Of a DNA stretch of 64,000 bases, positions 16,028-24,862 are shown one piece after another. Location: assembly GCF_000745265.1 (NCBI RefSeq), contig NZ_JQNN01000001.1, forward strand, positions 4,588,001 through 4,652,000, written 5' to 3'. The notes under the pieces are model-generated. The model was not told where the DNA came from and did not search any database. It saw only the letters and a list, made by a program, of their open reading frames with translations. Position 1 is the stretch's first letter; each line of letters begins with the position of its first letter. The position numbers and the translations under genes were made by a program. This stretch comes from Massilia sp. 9096. Its GTDB lineage: Bacteria > Pseudomonadota > Gammaproteobacteria > Burkholderiales > Burkholderiaceae_D.

Positions 16028-16471
16028 CTAGATGCCCCAGACGTCGGATGCCCTGACATAGCCGCTGACGCCGTCGCGGTGGCGCACGCGCACCCAGGCG
16101 CCGGCTTCCGGATCGACCAGCTCGAGCAGGACGTTGCGGTCGACGATCAGGAGCGTCGGTGCGGTCTCGTCGGGGTTCGCGCGCACGCGCGTGGACGGAG
16201 CGCGCACGATCACGTTGCGGCGGCTGGACAAGCCTTTGGCTTCGGTCCAGGCCATGTCGCCGGCGGCGTCGCGGACCTTGACCCAGTCGCCGTAGCTGAG
16301 CAGCACCTCGACCGGCATGCCGCTCGGGGCGATGAACAGCTTCGCGCCTTTGGCGGATGGGCCGTCGTACAGGATCACGGGGCGGGCGCCGACCGTCTTG
16401 AAGTCGAACGCTTGCGCGGCGCAGCAGGCCAGCGACAGGAGGCAAACGACGAAGGGACGGGCGAAACGCAT
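16028..16471 (-). CDS. Secreted bacterial SH3-domain protein
   Basis: A 147-residue exported protein: signal peptide MRFARPFVVCLLSLACCAAQA, then two SH3b-like segments, one around VILYDGPSAKGAKLFIAPSG and one around STRVRANPDETAPTLLIVDR with a terminal GVSGYVRASDVWGI. Bacterial SH3 proteins of this kind often bind cell-wall peptides in the periplasm. A longer upstream frame exists but runs over the secB 3' end; AAGG seven bases before the ATG at 16471 and the signal peptide decide the start. It lies between secB and gpsA, 12 bases before gpsA. Confidence 0.8.
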   Translation of the reverse strand: MRFARPFVVCLLSLACCAAQAFDFKTVGARPVILYDGPSAKGAKLFIAPSGMPVEVLLSYGDWVKVRDAAGDMAWTEAKGLSSRRNVIVRAPSTRVRANPDETAPTLLIVDRNVLLELVDPEAGAWVRVRHRDGVSGYVRASDVWGI

Positions 16472-16580
16472 GGATGGCCTTTGCAAAGCAGCGCAGCCGA
16501 AAGGCAAGGAGGGAGTACGGGAGAAGCTGCCTGGTCCGGTCCGCTCGGACGGGACCAGGCAGCTGGATATCCCTGGGATA

Positions 16581-17042
16581 TTACTGGACAGCCGGTGCGC
16601 CACCTTGCTGGGCCAGCGCCTGGCGACGCTGCTGGTAGAACACCTCGAAGTTGATCTCGGCCAGGTGGACCGGCGGGAAACCGGCACGGGTGATCAGGTC
16701 GGCGATGTTACCGCGCAGGTAAGGATAGATGATGTTCGGGCAGCCGATGCCCAGCAGCGGATCCATCTGGTCAGCCGGGATGTTGCGGGCTTCGAAGATG
16801 CCGGCCTGCTTGCCTTCGACCAGGAAGGCGACCTTGTCCTTGACCTTGGCGGTCACGGTGATGGTCACGGTCGATTCGTAGATGCCTTCGGCAACGCTTT
16901 CGGCGCCGACGTCCAGCGACACTTCGATCGTCGGGGCTTCCTGCTCCAGGAAAATTGCCGGGGAGTTCGGTTGCTCCAGCGACATATCTTTCAGGTAGAT
17001 ACGCTGGATTTGGAATACGGGTTGCAGGTTTTCGTCAGCCAT
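16581..17042 (-). CDS. secB: Protein-export chaperone SecB
   Basis: A 153-residue acidic chaperone with typical SecB segments: [21 protein letters not shown] at the start, VEGKQAGIF in the middle and the region [21 protein letters not shown] followed by [19 protein letters not shown]. It holds preproteins unfolded and hands them to SecA. It lies in the cluster rhodanese-grxC-secB-(SH3)-gpsA on the minus strand, a conserved proteobacterial arrangement. Confidence 0.95.
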   Translation of the reverse strand: MADENLQPVFQIQRIYLKDMSLEQPNSPAIFLEQEAPTIEVSLDVGAESVAEGIYESTVTITVTAKVKDKVAFLVEGKQAGIFEARNIPADQMDPLLGIGCPNIIYPYLRGNIADLITRAGFPPVHLAEINFEVFYQQRRQALAQQGGAPAVQ

Positions 17043-17207
17043 GGAACGCTTTCGTTAATTATGTGAAGACGGCGAGGCCGTCTGAGTCAAGGCGCGGGCC
17101 ATTGTATCAAAACCAATTCGGTTGTAATAGCATTGCGGCGAGCGCCTTGTCAAACCTGCATGAATACTGCGCCGGCGTGGCCGGCGCACGCAAATATCAA
17201 CGCAGAA

Positions 17208-17477
17208 TCAGGCGTTGTCGCCTTTGAGCAGCGGATCCAGGCGGCCGGCCTGGTCGAGCGCGTACAGGTCGTCGAAACCGCCGACGTGGGTCTCGCCCAC
17301 GTAGATTTGCGGCACGGTGCGGCGGCCGGTGCGCTGCATCATGATGGCGCGCTGCTCGGGATCGAGGTCGACGCGGATGCGTTCGATTTCGGTCACGCCC
17401 TTAGCTTCGAGCAGGCGCTCGGCGCGCACGCAGTACGGGCAGCTGGCGGTGTGGTACAGAACGACATGGGCTGTCAT
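17208..17477 (-). CDS. grxC: Glutaredoxin 3
   Basis: An 89-residue glutaredoxin with the dithiol active site CPYC (in HTASCPYCVRAERLL), the TVPQIYVG cis-Pro strand and the GGFDDLYALDQ glutathione-binding loop. It reduces disulfides with glutathione in the cytoplasm. The start at 17477 is chosen because GGAG lies six bases upstream; five codons further upstream are open but only with a TTG. It follows the rhodanese gene by 22 bases. Confidence 0.93.
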   Translation of the reverse strand: MTAHVVLYHTASCPYCVRAERLLEAKGVTEIERIRVDLDPEQRAIMMQRTGRRTVPQIYVGETHVGGFDDLYALDQAGRLDPLLKGDNA

Positions 17478-17499
17478 GACAGACTCCTTCAAGTTCGGG

Positions 17500-17904
17500 T
17501 TATTTGCTCACGGGCAGGCCGGCAGCCGACCAGGCCGTCATGCCGCCCTCGAGGCTATAGATATCTTCGAAGCCTGCCGCCTTCAACTGGCGCGCCGCCT
17601 TGTCGGCCCGGGCGCCGCTCTGGCAGACCACGATCACGGTCTTCACTCGCGACTTGTCGAGTTCGCCGATGCGATTGGACAAGTCTGCCAGCGGAATGTT
17701 TTTCGCGTCGCGCAGGTGGCCGGCGGCAAACTCGTCGGCGCTGCGCACATCGACCACGGCGGTGCTCTTGCCGCGGTTGATCATCTGGGTGGCCTGGAAT
17801 GGCGTGGCCTGGCGGCCGCGCGGCATCAGGGCCGGGATCAGCAGCGCCGCCCCGGAGATCACGGCGATCGCAACAGTAAGAAGATGGTCAAGGATGAAAT
17901 TCAC
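17500..17904 (-). CDS. Membrane-anchored rhodanese-like sulfurtransferase
   Basis: A 134-residue protein: N-terminal membrane helix (LLTVAIAVISGAALLIPALM) and a single rhodanese domain with AVVDVRSADEFAAGHLRDAKNIP and the active-site loop VCQSGARADKA carrying the catalytic Cys. Similar yibN-like genes sit upstream of grxC and secB in many proteobacteria. It probably transfers sulfane sulfur; no substrate is known. Confidence 0.88.
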   Translation of the reverse strand: MNFILDHLLTVAIAVISGAALLIPALMPRGRQATPFQATQMINRGKSTAVVDVRSADEFAAGHLRDAKNIPLADLSNRIGELDKSRVKTVIVVCQSGARADKAARQLKAAGFEDIYSLEGGMTAWSAAGLPVSK

Positions 17905-18033
17905 GAAGGTTCCGTTGGTTGAACTGAATCATCGCATTATAAAATAGAAGCCGGGATCGGTATCCGGTGCCGCCAAAATGCCGCCGCAGGGTTTGCGCGG
18001 AGAGCCTCACACACTATTTTCCACGAAGAGCTT

Positions 18034-18780
18034 ATGTACAAAATCGTATTCATGCGCCACGGCGAGTCCACCTGGAACCTGGAAAACCGTTTCACCGGCT
18101 GGACCGACGTCGACCTGACCGAAAAAGGCGTGGGCGAAGCCAAGACCGCCGGCCGTCTGCTGCGCGAAGCCGGTTTTACCTTCGACCTGGCCTACACTTC
18201 GGTGCTCAAGCGCGCGATCCGCACCCTGTGGCTGGCGATGGACGAGATGGACATGATGTGGCTGCCGGTCAAGAACGACTGGCGCCTGAACGAGCGTCAC
18301 TACGGCGCCCTGCAGGGCCTGGACAAGGGTGAAACCGCCGCCAAGTTCGGCGACGAGCAGGTGCTGGTCTGGCGCCGCAGCTACGACACCCCGCCGCCCG
18401 CGCTGGAACAGGACGATCCGCGCACCTCGTTCAACGACCCGCGCTACGCCGGCCTGGCGAAGGAACAGATTCCGCTGACCGAATGCTTGAAGGACACCGT
18501 AGCGCGCGTGATGCCGGCCTGGGACGAGGAAATCGCCCCGGCCATCCGCGCCGGCAAGAAGATCTTGATCTCGGCCCACGGCAACAGCCTGCGCGCGCTG
18601 ATCAAGATGCTGGACAATATCAGCGACGCCGACATCGTCGGCCTGAACATCCCGAACGGCACCCCGCTGGTGTACGAGCTGGACGAAAACCTGAAGCCGA
18701 TCCGTCACTACTACCTGGGCGACCAGGATGCGATCGCGGCCGCCATGGCCGCCGTGGCCAACCAAGGGAAGGCGAAGTAA
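18034..18780 (+). CDS. gpmA: 2,3-bisphosphoglycerate-dependent phosphoglycerate mutase
   Basis: A 248-residue enzyme with the phosphohistidine motif MRHGEST near residues 7-13, the [12 protein letters not shown] region and the second His region in [17 protein letters not shown]. It interconverts 3- and 2-phosphoglycerate in glycolysis and gluconeogenesis. It is divergent from the rhodanese gene and followed after three bases by an EnvC-like gene. Confidence 0.95.
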   Translation: MYKIVFMRHGESTWNLENRFTGWTDVDLTEKGVGEAKTAGRLLREAGFTFDLAYTSVLKRAIRTLWLAMDEMDMMWLPVKNDWRLNERHYGALQGLDKGETAAKFGDEQVLVWRRSYDTPPPALEQDDPRTSFNDPRYAGLAKEQIPLTECLKDTVARVMPAWDEEIAPAIRAGKKILISAHGNSLRALIKMLDNISDADIVGLNIPNGTPLVYELDENLKPIRHYYLGDQDAIAAAMAAVANQGKAK

Positions 18781-18783
18781 GTC

Positions 18784-20256
18784 TTGCGATTCCCTGGAAG
18801 TAACGATGCCGGCGGCGTGAAGAGCGCCGGCAAGGTGCTGTGCGGCGTGCTGGCGCTGATGCTCGCTTTCGGCGCGGCCGAGGCCGGCTTTGCCGCCCCG
18901 GCGGCGCCGCGCCAGACCGAGCGCAGCAAGCAGAAGGCGGCTGCCGAGGCGGCCCGCGCCGGCATCCAGCAAAAGCTCAGCGCCCTCAAGAAGGACATCA
19001 CCCGCACCGAAAGCGAAAAGGAAGACGCCGCCGACGAGCTGGCCGATTCCGAAGAAGCGATCTCGAATGCCAACCGCTCGCTGCGCGACCTGGCCGAAGA
19101 GCAGTCGGCGACCAATGCCAAGCTGCAGGATCTGGCCACCGAGCAGGAGCGGCTGGGTAAAACCATTGCTACGCAAAAGCAGCAGCTGGCCAAGCTGTTG
19201 CGCGAGCACTATGTCGCCGGCAACGAAGACCGCATCAAGCTGCTGCTCTCGGGCGACAATCCGAACCGCATCAACCGCGATCTGCAGATGATGGCCTACG
19301 TGTCGCAGGCCCAGGCCAGGCTGCTTACTTCCCTGCGCGGCAACCTGGCCGCGGTCGAGGCGAACCACGCCCAGACCGAGAACGCCAAGGACGAACTGGA
19401 AGAGATCGCCCAGGAGCAGCGCGACCAGAAAGCCACGCTGGAAAAGGAAAAGGCCAAGCGCGCCACGCTGCTGGCCAGCCTGTCGAGCAAGCTGGTCGAC
19501 CAGCGCAAGCAGGCGACCAACCTGGAACACGACGAGCAGCGCATGAGCAGCCTGGTCGACAACCTGACGCGCATCATCCACGAGCAGGAGCTGGCCGCGG
19601 CGCGCGAGCGCAAGCGCCAGCAGGAGCTCGCGGCCGCGCGCGCGAAGGCTGCGGCCGAGGCCAAAGCGCGCGCCCTGGCCCTGGCCAAGGCCCAGCAGGC
19701 CGAACGCGAGCGCCTGGCGCGCCAGGCCGCCAGGACCGGCAAGCCGATGAAACCGCTGCCCGCACCGGCGCCGGTGCAGGAAGAGCCACGCGTGGCCGAG
19801 AAACCGGAAGCGCCGCCGCCGCGCAGCGCCGACACCGCGCTGGCCTCCGACCTGCCGAGCGGCGCCTTCGAAAGCCTGCGCGGACGCCTGCCGGCGCCGA
19901 TCGCCGGCCGGGTCGCGGCCCGTTTCGGCGCCAAGCGCGGCGATGGCCCGACCTGGCGCGGCATGTTCATCAAAGCGCCCGAAGGCACCGACGTGCATGC
20001 GGTCGCCGCCGGCCGCATCGTGTTCGCAAACTGGATGCGTGGCTACGGTAACCTGATCATCATCAATCATGGCGGCGAGTACCTGTCGATCTACGGAAAC
20101 AACCAGACGCTGATCAAACAAGTTGGCGATGCGGTCAAGCCCGGCGAGGTCATCGCCAACGCCGGCAATACCGGCGGTAACGAAGAATCGGGGCTATACT
20201 TTGAGCTCAGGCATCTGGGTAAAGCCTTCGACCCGGCTGGCTGGGTAAGATTCTAG
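18784..20256 (+). CDS. EnvC-like murein hydrolase activator
   Basis: A 490-residue exported protein: signal peptide near residues 12-38, a long coiled-coil (about 45-280), a Pro/Ala-rich linker, and a C-terminal LytM/M23-like domain from about 370. In the LytM domain the metal ligands look degenerate: the HxxxD region reads WRGMFIKAPEGTD and the HxH strand reads LYFELRH. As in E. coli EnvC, this suggests an activator of amidases at the septum instead of an active peptidase. The start used is TTG, three bases after gpmA; a GTG at 18817 is an alternative. The gene order gpmA-envC-ctpA is conserved in many proteobacteria. Confidence 0.85.
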   Translation: MRFPGSNDAGGVKSAGKVLCGVLALMLAFGAAEAGFAAPAAPRQTERSKQKAAAEAARAGIQQKLSALKKDITRTESEKEDAADELADSEEAISNANRSLRDLAEEQSATNAKLQDLATEQERLGKTIATQKQQLAKLLREHYVAGNEDRIKLLLSGDNPNRINRDLQMMAYVSQAQARLLTSLRGNLAAVEANHAQTENAKDELEEIAQEQRDQKATLEKEKAKRATLLASLSSKLVDQRKQATNLEHDEQRMSSLVDNLTRIIHEQELAAARERKRQQELAAARAKAAAEAKARALALAKAQQAERERLARQAARTGKPMKPLPAPAPVQEEPRVAEKPEAPPPRSADTALASDLPSGAFESLRGRLPAPIAGRVAARFGAKRGDGPTWRGMFIKAPEGTDVHAVAAGRIVFANWMRGYGNLIIINHGGEYLSIYGNNQTLIKQVGDAVKPGEVIANAGNTGGNEESGLYFELRHLGKAFDPAGWVRF

Positions 20257-20278
20257 CGAGCAAGCTGACAGGAACAAC

Positions 20279-21781
20279 ATGGGCAACAAACTCAAGAACA
20301 TCGGCCTGATCGGCATCGGCATGCTCGCCGGTGTAGCCGCGTCGGTGCAGTTCTCTGCGCTGGCGCAGAAGGACACACCGAGCGCCGCTGCCGGTACCAA
20401 TGCGCCGCTGCCGCTCGATGAGCTGCGTCAGCTGGCCGATGTGTATGCCCTGATCAAAAGCGATTATGTCGAGCCGGTGCAGGACAAGAAACTGCTGTCG
20501 GAAGCGATCGCCGGCATGGTGGCCTCGCTCGACCCGCATTCGGTTTATCTCGACGAAAAGGACTTCGCGGAAATGCGCGAGACCGTCGAGGGCAAGTTCG
20601 TCGGCATCGGCGTCGAAGTCAGTATGGAAGACGGCTACGTCAAGATCGTCTCGCCGATCGAGGACACGCCCGCGTTCCGCGCCGGCATCCGCGCCGGCGA
20701 CCTGATCACCCGCATCGACAACGTGCCGGTCAAGGGCCTGTCGCTGGACGACGCGATCAAGCGCATGCGCGGCGAGCCGCACAGCAAGGTGATGCTGACC
20801 ATCGCCCGCCGCGGCGCCGACGCGCCCTGGGTGGTGCCGGTCGAGCGCGAAGAGATCAAGGTGGCCAGCGTCAAGGCCAAGATGATCGAACCGGGCTATG
20901 TCTGGATCCGCATCAACCAGTTCCAGGAAGAGACGCTGGATGAAATGGCCGACAAGCTCAAGGGCTTGTACGCGCAGAACCCCAACATCAAGGGCCTGGT
21001 GCTCGACCTGCGCAACGATCCGGGCGGCTTGCTGCCGAGCGCGATCGGCGTGTCGGCCGCGTTCCTGCCGCAAAACGACGTGATCGTCTCGACCAAGGGG
21101 CAATTGGCCGACTCCAACGAAACGTTTTATGGCCGGCGCGAATTCTATGCGGTGAAACCGGGCGTCGATCCGCTGGCCAAGCTGCCGGCCGCGCTCAAGA
21201 CGGTGCCGATGGTGGTGCTGGTCAACACCGGCTCGGCTTCGGCCTCGGAAATCGTCGCCGGCGCGCTGCAGGATTACAAGCGCGCCGTCGTGCTGGGCAG
21301 CCAGACCTTCGGCAAGGGCTCGGTGCAGACGCTGCGCCAGCTGACTCCGGACACCGCGGTCAAGCTGACCACGGCACGCTACTACACGCCCAAGGGGCGC
21401 TCGATCCAGGCGCTCGGCATCGTGCCGGACATCAAGGTCGACGAGACGCCGGAAGGCGACGGCTTGAACGCGCTGACGGTGCGCGAAGCCGACCTCGACC
21501 ATCACCTGTCGAACGAGGGCGAAGCGAAAAACGGCGCCACCTCGGCCAGGCGCGACGAGCTCGAGGCCGAGCAGCGCGCGGTCGCCATGATGAAAAATAC
21601 CCGCCCGCCGGAATTCGGCGGCAAGGACGACTTCCAGCTGGCCCAGGCGATCAACCATTTCAAGGGCTTGCCGGTGCGCGTGGCCAAGCCCGATCCGGAC
21701 GCGGACAAGCCGGCCCCGGCCAACCTGCCGGGCGCGGACCAGAAGCCGCCCGAGCAGGTCAAGGACAGCGTCAAGAAGTGA
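20279..21781 (+). CDS. S41 family C-terminal processing peptidase (CtpA)
   Basis: A 500-residue protein with an N-terminal signal/anchor (IGLIGIGMLAGVAASVQFSAL), a PDZ domain (about 97-190) and the S41 catalytic domain: DLRNDPGGLL (243-252), the nucleophile motif SASASE (319-324) and the catalytic Lys in TFGKGS (about 346). It acts in the periplasm as a tail-specific protease. AGGAACAAC precedes the ATG. It follows the EnvC-like gene by 22 bases; such carboxy-terminal proteases often pair with EnvC-type factors in wall control. Confidence 0.92.
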   Translation: MGNKLKNIGLIGIGMLAGVAASVQFSALAQKDTPSAAAGTNAPLPLDELRQLADVYALIKSDYVEPVQDKKLLSEAIAGMVASLDPHSVYLDEKDFAEMRETVEGKFVGIGVEVSMEDGYVKIVSPIEDTPAFRAGIRAGDLITRIDNVPVKGLSLDDAIKRMRGEPHSKVMLTIARRGADAPWVVPVEREEIKVASVKAKMIEPGYVWIRINQFQEETLDEMADKLKGLYAQNPNIKGLVLDLRNDPGGLLPSAIGVSAAFLPQNDVIVSTKGQLADSNETFYGRREFYAVKPGVDPLAKLPAALKTVPMVVLVNTGSASASEIVAGALQDYKRAVVLGSQTFGKGSVQTLRQLTPDTAVKLTTARYYTPKGRSIQALGIVPDIKVDETPEGDGLNALTVREADLDHHLSNEGEAKNGATSARRDELEAEQRAVAMMKNTRPPEFGGKDDFQLAQAINHFKGLPVRVAKPDPDADKPAPANLPGADQKPPEQVKDSVKK

Positions 21782-21794
21782 TGCCGGCGATCCT

Positions 21795-22547
21795 GTGAAC
21801 GACCAGCAGCTGCTGCGCTATTCGCGCCACATCCTGCTCGACGAAGTCGGCATCGAAGGGCAGGCGCGCGTGCTCGATGCGCACGCGCTGATCATCGGCG
21901 CCGGGGGCCTGGGCTCGCCGGCCGCGCTGTACCTGGCCGCCAGCGGCGTCGGCCGCATCACCCTGGTCGACGACGACGTGGTCGACCTGACCAACCTGCA
22001 GCGCCAGGTCATGCACACCACGGTGCGGGTCGGCATGACCAAGGTCGAATCCGGGCGCGAGGCGCTGCTGCAGATCAATCCGGAAATCGAGGTCGCCGCG
22101 CTGCGCGAACGCGTCGACGCCGCACGCTTGGCGGAACTTGTCGGCGCAGCGGATGTCGTACTCGACTGCAGCGACAATTTCGCGACCCGCCATGCGGTCA
22201 ACCGCGCCTGCGTGCACGCGCGCGTGCCGCTGGTGTCCGGCGCCGTGATCCGCTTCGATGGCCAGTTGTCGGTGTTCGACGTGCGCGATCCCGCATCGCC
22301 CTGCTATGCCTGCCTGTTCCCCGAGGACAGCGAGTTCGAGGAAGTTGCCTGCAGCACCATGGGTGTGTTCGCGCCGCTGGTCGGCGTGGTCGGCGCCATG
22401 CAGGCCACCGAGGCGCTCAAGCTGCTCAGCGGCGCCGGGCGCCCGATCGCCGGACGCCTGCTGATGCTGGACGGACGCGCAATGGAATGGACCGACATCG
22501 GCATCGCACGCAATCCCGCCTGCCCGGTATGCGCCGCGCGTACTTGA
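21795..22547 (+). CDS. moeB: MoeB/ThiF family adenylyltransferase
   Basis: A 250-residue E1-like enzyme: NDQQLLRYSRHILLDEVGIEGQ at the start, nucleotide-binding IIGAGGLGSPAALYLA, the metal-binding CYACLF and CPVC pairs, and the DCSDNFATRHAVN segment. It adenylates the C-terminal glycine of a small sulfur carrier (MoaD or ThiS). The family cannot be divided between MoeB and ThiF from sequence alone; MoeB is the closer look. The start is GTG, 13 bases after ctpA. Confidence 0.85.
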   Translation: MNDQQLLRYSRHILLDEVGIEGQARVLDAHALIIGAGGLGSPAALYLAASGVGRITLVDDDVVDLTNLQRQVMHTTVRVGMTKVESGREALLQINPEIEVAALRERVDAARLAELVGAADVVLDCSDNFATRHAVNRACVHARVPLVSGAVIRFDGQLSVFDVRDPASPCYACLFPEDSEFEEVACSTMGVFAPLVGVVGAMQATEALKLLSGAGRPIAGRLLMLDGRAMEWTDIGIARNPACPVCAART

Positions 22548-22604
22548 TCTGCGTCAATTTGGATAGATCGACAAGAGGTGCGGTGCGGGACGCACTGGTC
22601 TAGA

Positions 22605-22624
22605 ATGGCCCTTTTCCGGGCCAT
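22605..22624. terminator. Hairpin after moeB
   Basis: ATGGCCC/GGGCCAT, a 7-bp stem with a TTTTCC loop, 57 bases after the moeB stop. There is no U-run after it, so termination would be weak. Confidence 0.35.
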
Positions 22625-22685
22625 GCATGCTGCGTTGGCGGCAGTGCCTGGGGCGGTTGGCTGTCTTACAATTCAAAAATTCCTT

Positions 22686-22716
22686 TTGACGTTTTTCGCT
22701 CATCCGGCCTTATACT
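22686..22716 (+). promoter_or_regulatory. Candidate gsp operon promoter
   Basis: TTGACG (22686-22691) and TATACT (22711-22716) lie 43 bases before gspG. The 19-bp spacer is longer than ideal (18 bp if TTATAC is read as the -10). Confidence 0.45.
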
Positions 22717-22758
22717 AGGTTGTTCTAAATTCTTTCGCCCAATCACCATTACTCCGTT

Positions 22759-23220
22759 ATGCAGAATATTTCGCATCGTTTGGCCCAGCAGCGCCGTCAG
22801 CGTGGTTTCACGCTGGTCGAGATCATGGTCGTCGTGGTCATCATCGGCATCCTCGGCGCGCTGGTCGTGCCCAAGCTGCTCGGCCGTACCGGCGAGGCGC
22901 GCGTGACCGCCGCCCGCACCGACATCGCGGCGATCCAGCAGGCGCTCCAGCTGTACAAGCTCGACAACCAGCGCTATCCGACCACCGAGCAGGGCCTGCA
23001 GGCGCTGGTCCAGAAGCCGACCGCCGGCCCGGCCGCCAACGGCTGGAAAGAGGGCGGCTACCTGCCCAAGCTGCCGAAGGACCCGTGGGGCAATCCTTAC
23101 CAATACCTGAACCCGAGCCTGCACGGCGCCGAATTCGACGTGCTCTCGCTGGGCGCCGACGGCCAGCCGGGCGGCAGCGGCGAAGATGCCGACATCGGCT
23201 CCTGGGACGAAAACAAGTAA
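22759..23220 (+). CDS. gspG: Type II secretion major pseudopilin GspG
   Basis: A 153-residue prepilin: short basic leader, cleavage after Gly16 (RQRGFTLVEIMVVVVIIGIL) with conserved Glu five residues after it, then the GspG C-terminal domain with YPTTEQGLQALVQKP, LPKDPWGNPYQYLNP and EFDVLSLGADGQPGGSGEDADIGSW, the usual calcium-binding loop. It forms the pseudopilus. It is first in the operon, before gspH. Confidence 0.96.
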   Translation: MQNISHRLAQQRRQRGFTLVEIMVVVVIIGILGALVVPKLLGRTGEARVTAARTDIAAIQQALQLYKLDNQRYPTTEQGLQALVQKPTAGPAANGWKEGGYLPKLPKDPWGNPYQYLNPSLHGAEFDVLSLGADGQPGGSGEDADIGSWDENK

Positions 23221-23239
23221 TCACGGAGCCTTCATCCCG

Positions 23240-23752
23240 ATGACCGATCACGTGCGCGGTGCGCCGCGCCGGCCGATGCGCCGTCCGGGCGCGCCGGCCG
23301 AACGCGGCTTCACCCTGGTGGAGATCATGGTCGTGATGGTCATCATCGGCATCACGCTGGGGATGGTGTCGGTCAACGTCATGCCCAGCCCGCGCCAGGA
23401 CCTGCAGGCCGAGGCCCGGCGCCTGTCGCTGCTGCTGCAGCTGGCGCGCGACGAAGCGATCGTGCGCAACCGCCCGATTACCTTCGAAGCGACCCAGGAG
23501 CGCTACCACTTCCTGGTACGCAACGAAACGCGCTGGGAGCTGATCACCAACGACGACGTGCTGCGCGAGCGCGCCTTCAAGAATGCACCGCTGACCCTGC
23601 TGCTCAATCCCGCCAACGCCGGCACGATCGATCCGCTGCGCATCACCTTCGGCCGCGAGCCGGTCGACAAGCCGTTTACCTTGACCCTGGCCAGCGGCGG
23701 CAGCCAGGTGGCGATCCAGGCCGACGGGGTCGGGCATTTCACGGTTGAATGA
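23240..23752 (+). CDS. gspH: Type II secretion minor pseudopilin GspH
   Basis: A 170-residue protein with a basic leader and N-methylation motif (RGFTLVEIMVVMVIIGITLGM), followed by the GspH domain (RRLSLLLQLARDEAIVRNRPITFEA). The leader is unusually long (about 22 residues, rich in Arg and Pro) before the cleavage Gly. The ATG at 23240 is preferred over upstream codons, which overlap the gspG end; GGAG lies 12 bases upstream. Confidence 0.92.
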   Translation: MTDHVRGAPRRPMRRPGAPAERGFTLVEIMVVMVIIGITLGMVSVNVMPSPRQDLQAEARRLSLLLQLARDEAIVRNRPITFEATQERYHFLVRNETRWELITNDDVLRERAFKNAPLTLLLNPANAGTIDPLRITFGREPVDKPFTLTLASGGSQVAIQADGVGHFTVE

Positions 23753-23753
23753 C

Positions 23754-24119
23754 ATGAGACAGCGCGGCTTTACCCTGCTCGAAGTGCTGGTGGCCCTGGT
23801 CATCGTCGGCACCGCGCTGGGCGCCGGCCTGCGCGCGGTCGGCAGCCTGACCGCCAACAGCGCCGGGCTGCGCACCAACATGATGGCCACCTGGTCGGCC
23901 GAAAATCGCCTGGTGCAGATCCGCCTGGGCAAGGAATTCCCCGACATCGGCAAGCACAGCTTCGATTGCCCGCAAGGCGACCTGCACCTGGTCTGCCAGG
24001 AAGAGGTGATCGCCAGCCCGAATCCGCGCCTGCGCCGGGTCGAGGTCTCTGTGTTCGACATCGAGCGGCCGAATCGCCAGATCGTCAAGCTGGTCCAACT
24101 CGTGCTGAGGCAGCGATGA
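23754..24119 (+). CDS. gspI: Type II secretion minor pseudopilin GspI
   Basis: A 121-residue protein beginning MRQRGFTLLEVLVALVIVGTALGA, the prepilin motif with cleavage after Gly5, and a short C-terminal domain including WSAENRLVQIRLG. It forms part of the pseudopilus tip with GspJ and GspK. The ATG at 23754 starts one base after the gspH stop; a TTG three codons earlier is less likely. Confidence 0.92.
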   Translation: MRQRGFTLLEVLVALVIVGTALGAGLRAVGSLTANSAGLRTNMMATWSAENRLVQIRLGKEFPDIGKHSFDCPQGDLHLVCQEEVIASPNPRLRRVEVSVFDIERPNRQIVKLVQLVLRQR

Positions 24120-24862
24120 CGATGCGGCCCTCCCACGCGCACGCGCGCCGGCGCGGCTTCACCCTGGTCGAGCTGCTGGTCGCGATCAGCATCCTGGCGA
24201 TCGTCGCGGTGCTCGGCTGGCGTGGCCTGGACGGCATCGTGCGTGCGCGCGCGGCGCTGACCCAGCAGATGGAAACCACGCGCGGCATGCAGCTCGCGTT
24301 TGCCCAGATGCAGAGCGACTGCGAACACATCGCCCTGCGCGACGTGGTCGACCAGCGCCCGTATCTGCTGGCCGGCCCGGGACGCTTCACGCTGGTGCGC
24401 GAAGTCTTCGCCGACAACCAGCCGTCGCGCCTGCAGGTGGTCGCCTATCGCATCGTCAACAACACGCTGGTGCGGCGCGAGTCGGCCGGCACGCGCGACA
24501 TGGCCCAGCTCGATGCGCTGTGGCAGTCCGAAGTCAGCGACACCGACACCAGCGGCGCCGTGGTGCTGCAGACCGGCGTGACCGGCATGCAGATCTCGAC
24601 GTGGCAGAACAATGCCTGGCGCCAGGCCGGCACCGGCACCGACGACACCACCAATACGAATAACGGCGGCGCGCCGGCAGGCAACACCGCTGCCGCGGTC
24701 GCGGCCGCCGCTGCGGCTGCCGCCGCGGCAAAGAGCGGCAATCCGACCGCCATCGCCGCGGCCGCCGCGGCCGCCGCCGATCCGAGCGGCTTGCAGGTGG
24801 CGCTGCAGGCGGGCGGCCTGCAAGTGGCGCTGACCAAATCATTCCTGCTGGGAGGCACATGA
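24116..24862 (+). CDS. gspJ: Type II secretion minor pseudopilin GspJ with polyalanine insertion
   Basis: A 248-residue protein: prepilin motif RRRGFTLVELLVAISILAIVA (about 11-31), then the GspJ domain (GWRGLDGIVRARAALTQQ, DQRPYLLAGPGRFTLVREVF). Near the C-terminus, residues about 171-225 are low complexity: a Thr/Asn/Gly stretch and two alanine runs (about 192-205 and 214-221). The final strand (LQVALTKSFLLGG) resumes after it. The gene overlaps gspI and gspK by 4 bases each. Confidence 0.9.
   Translation: MTMRPSHAHARRRGFTLVELLVAISILAIVAVLGWRGLDGIVRARAALTQQMETTRGMQLAFAQMQSDCEHIALRDVVDQRPYLLAGPGRFTLVREVFADNQPSRLQVVAYRIVNNTLVRRESAGTRDMAQLDALWQSEVSDTDTSGAVVLQTGVTGMQISTWQNNAWRQAGTGTDDTTNTNNGGAPAGNTAAAVAAAAAAAAAAKSGNPTAIAAAAAAAADPSGLQVALQAGGLQVALTKSFLLGGT

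Noticed and set aside
18007..20121. A 704-codon minus-strand frame over gpmA and the EnvC-like gene
   Set aside because: It is antisense to two recognised genes and has a composition without any motif; a G+C shadow.
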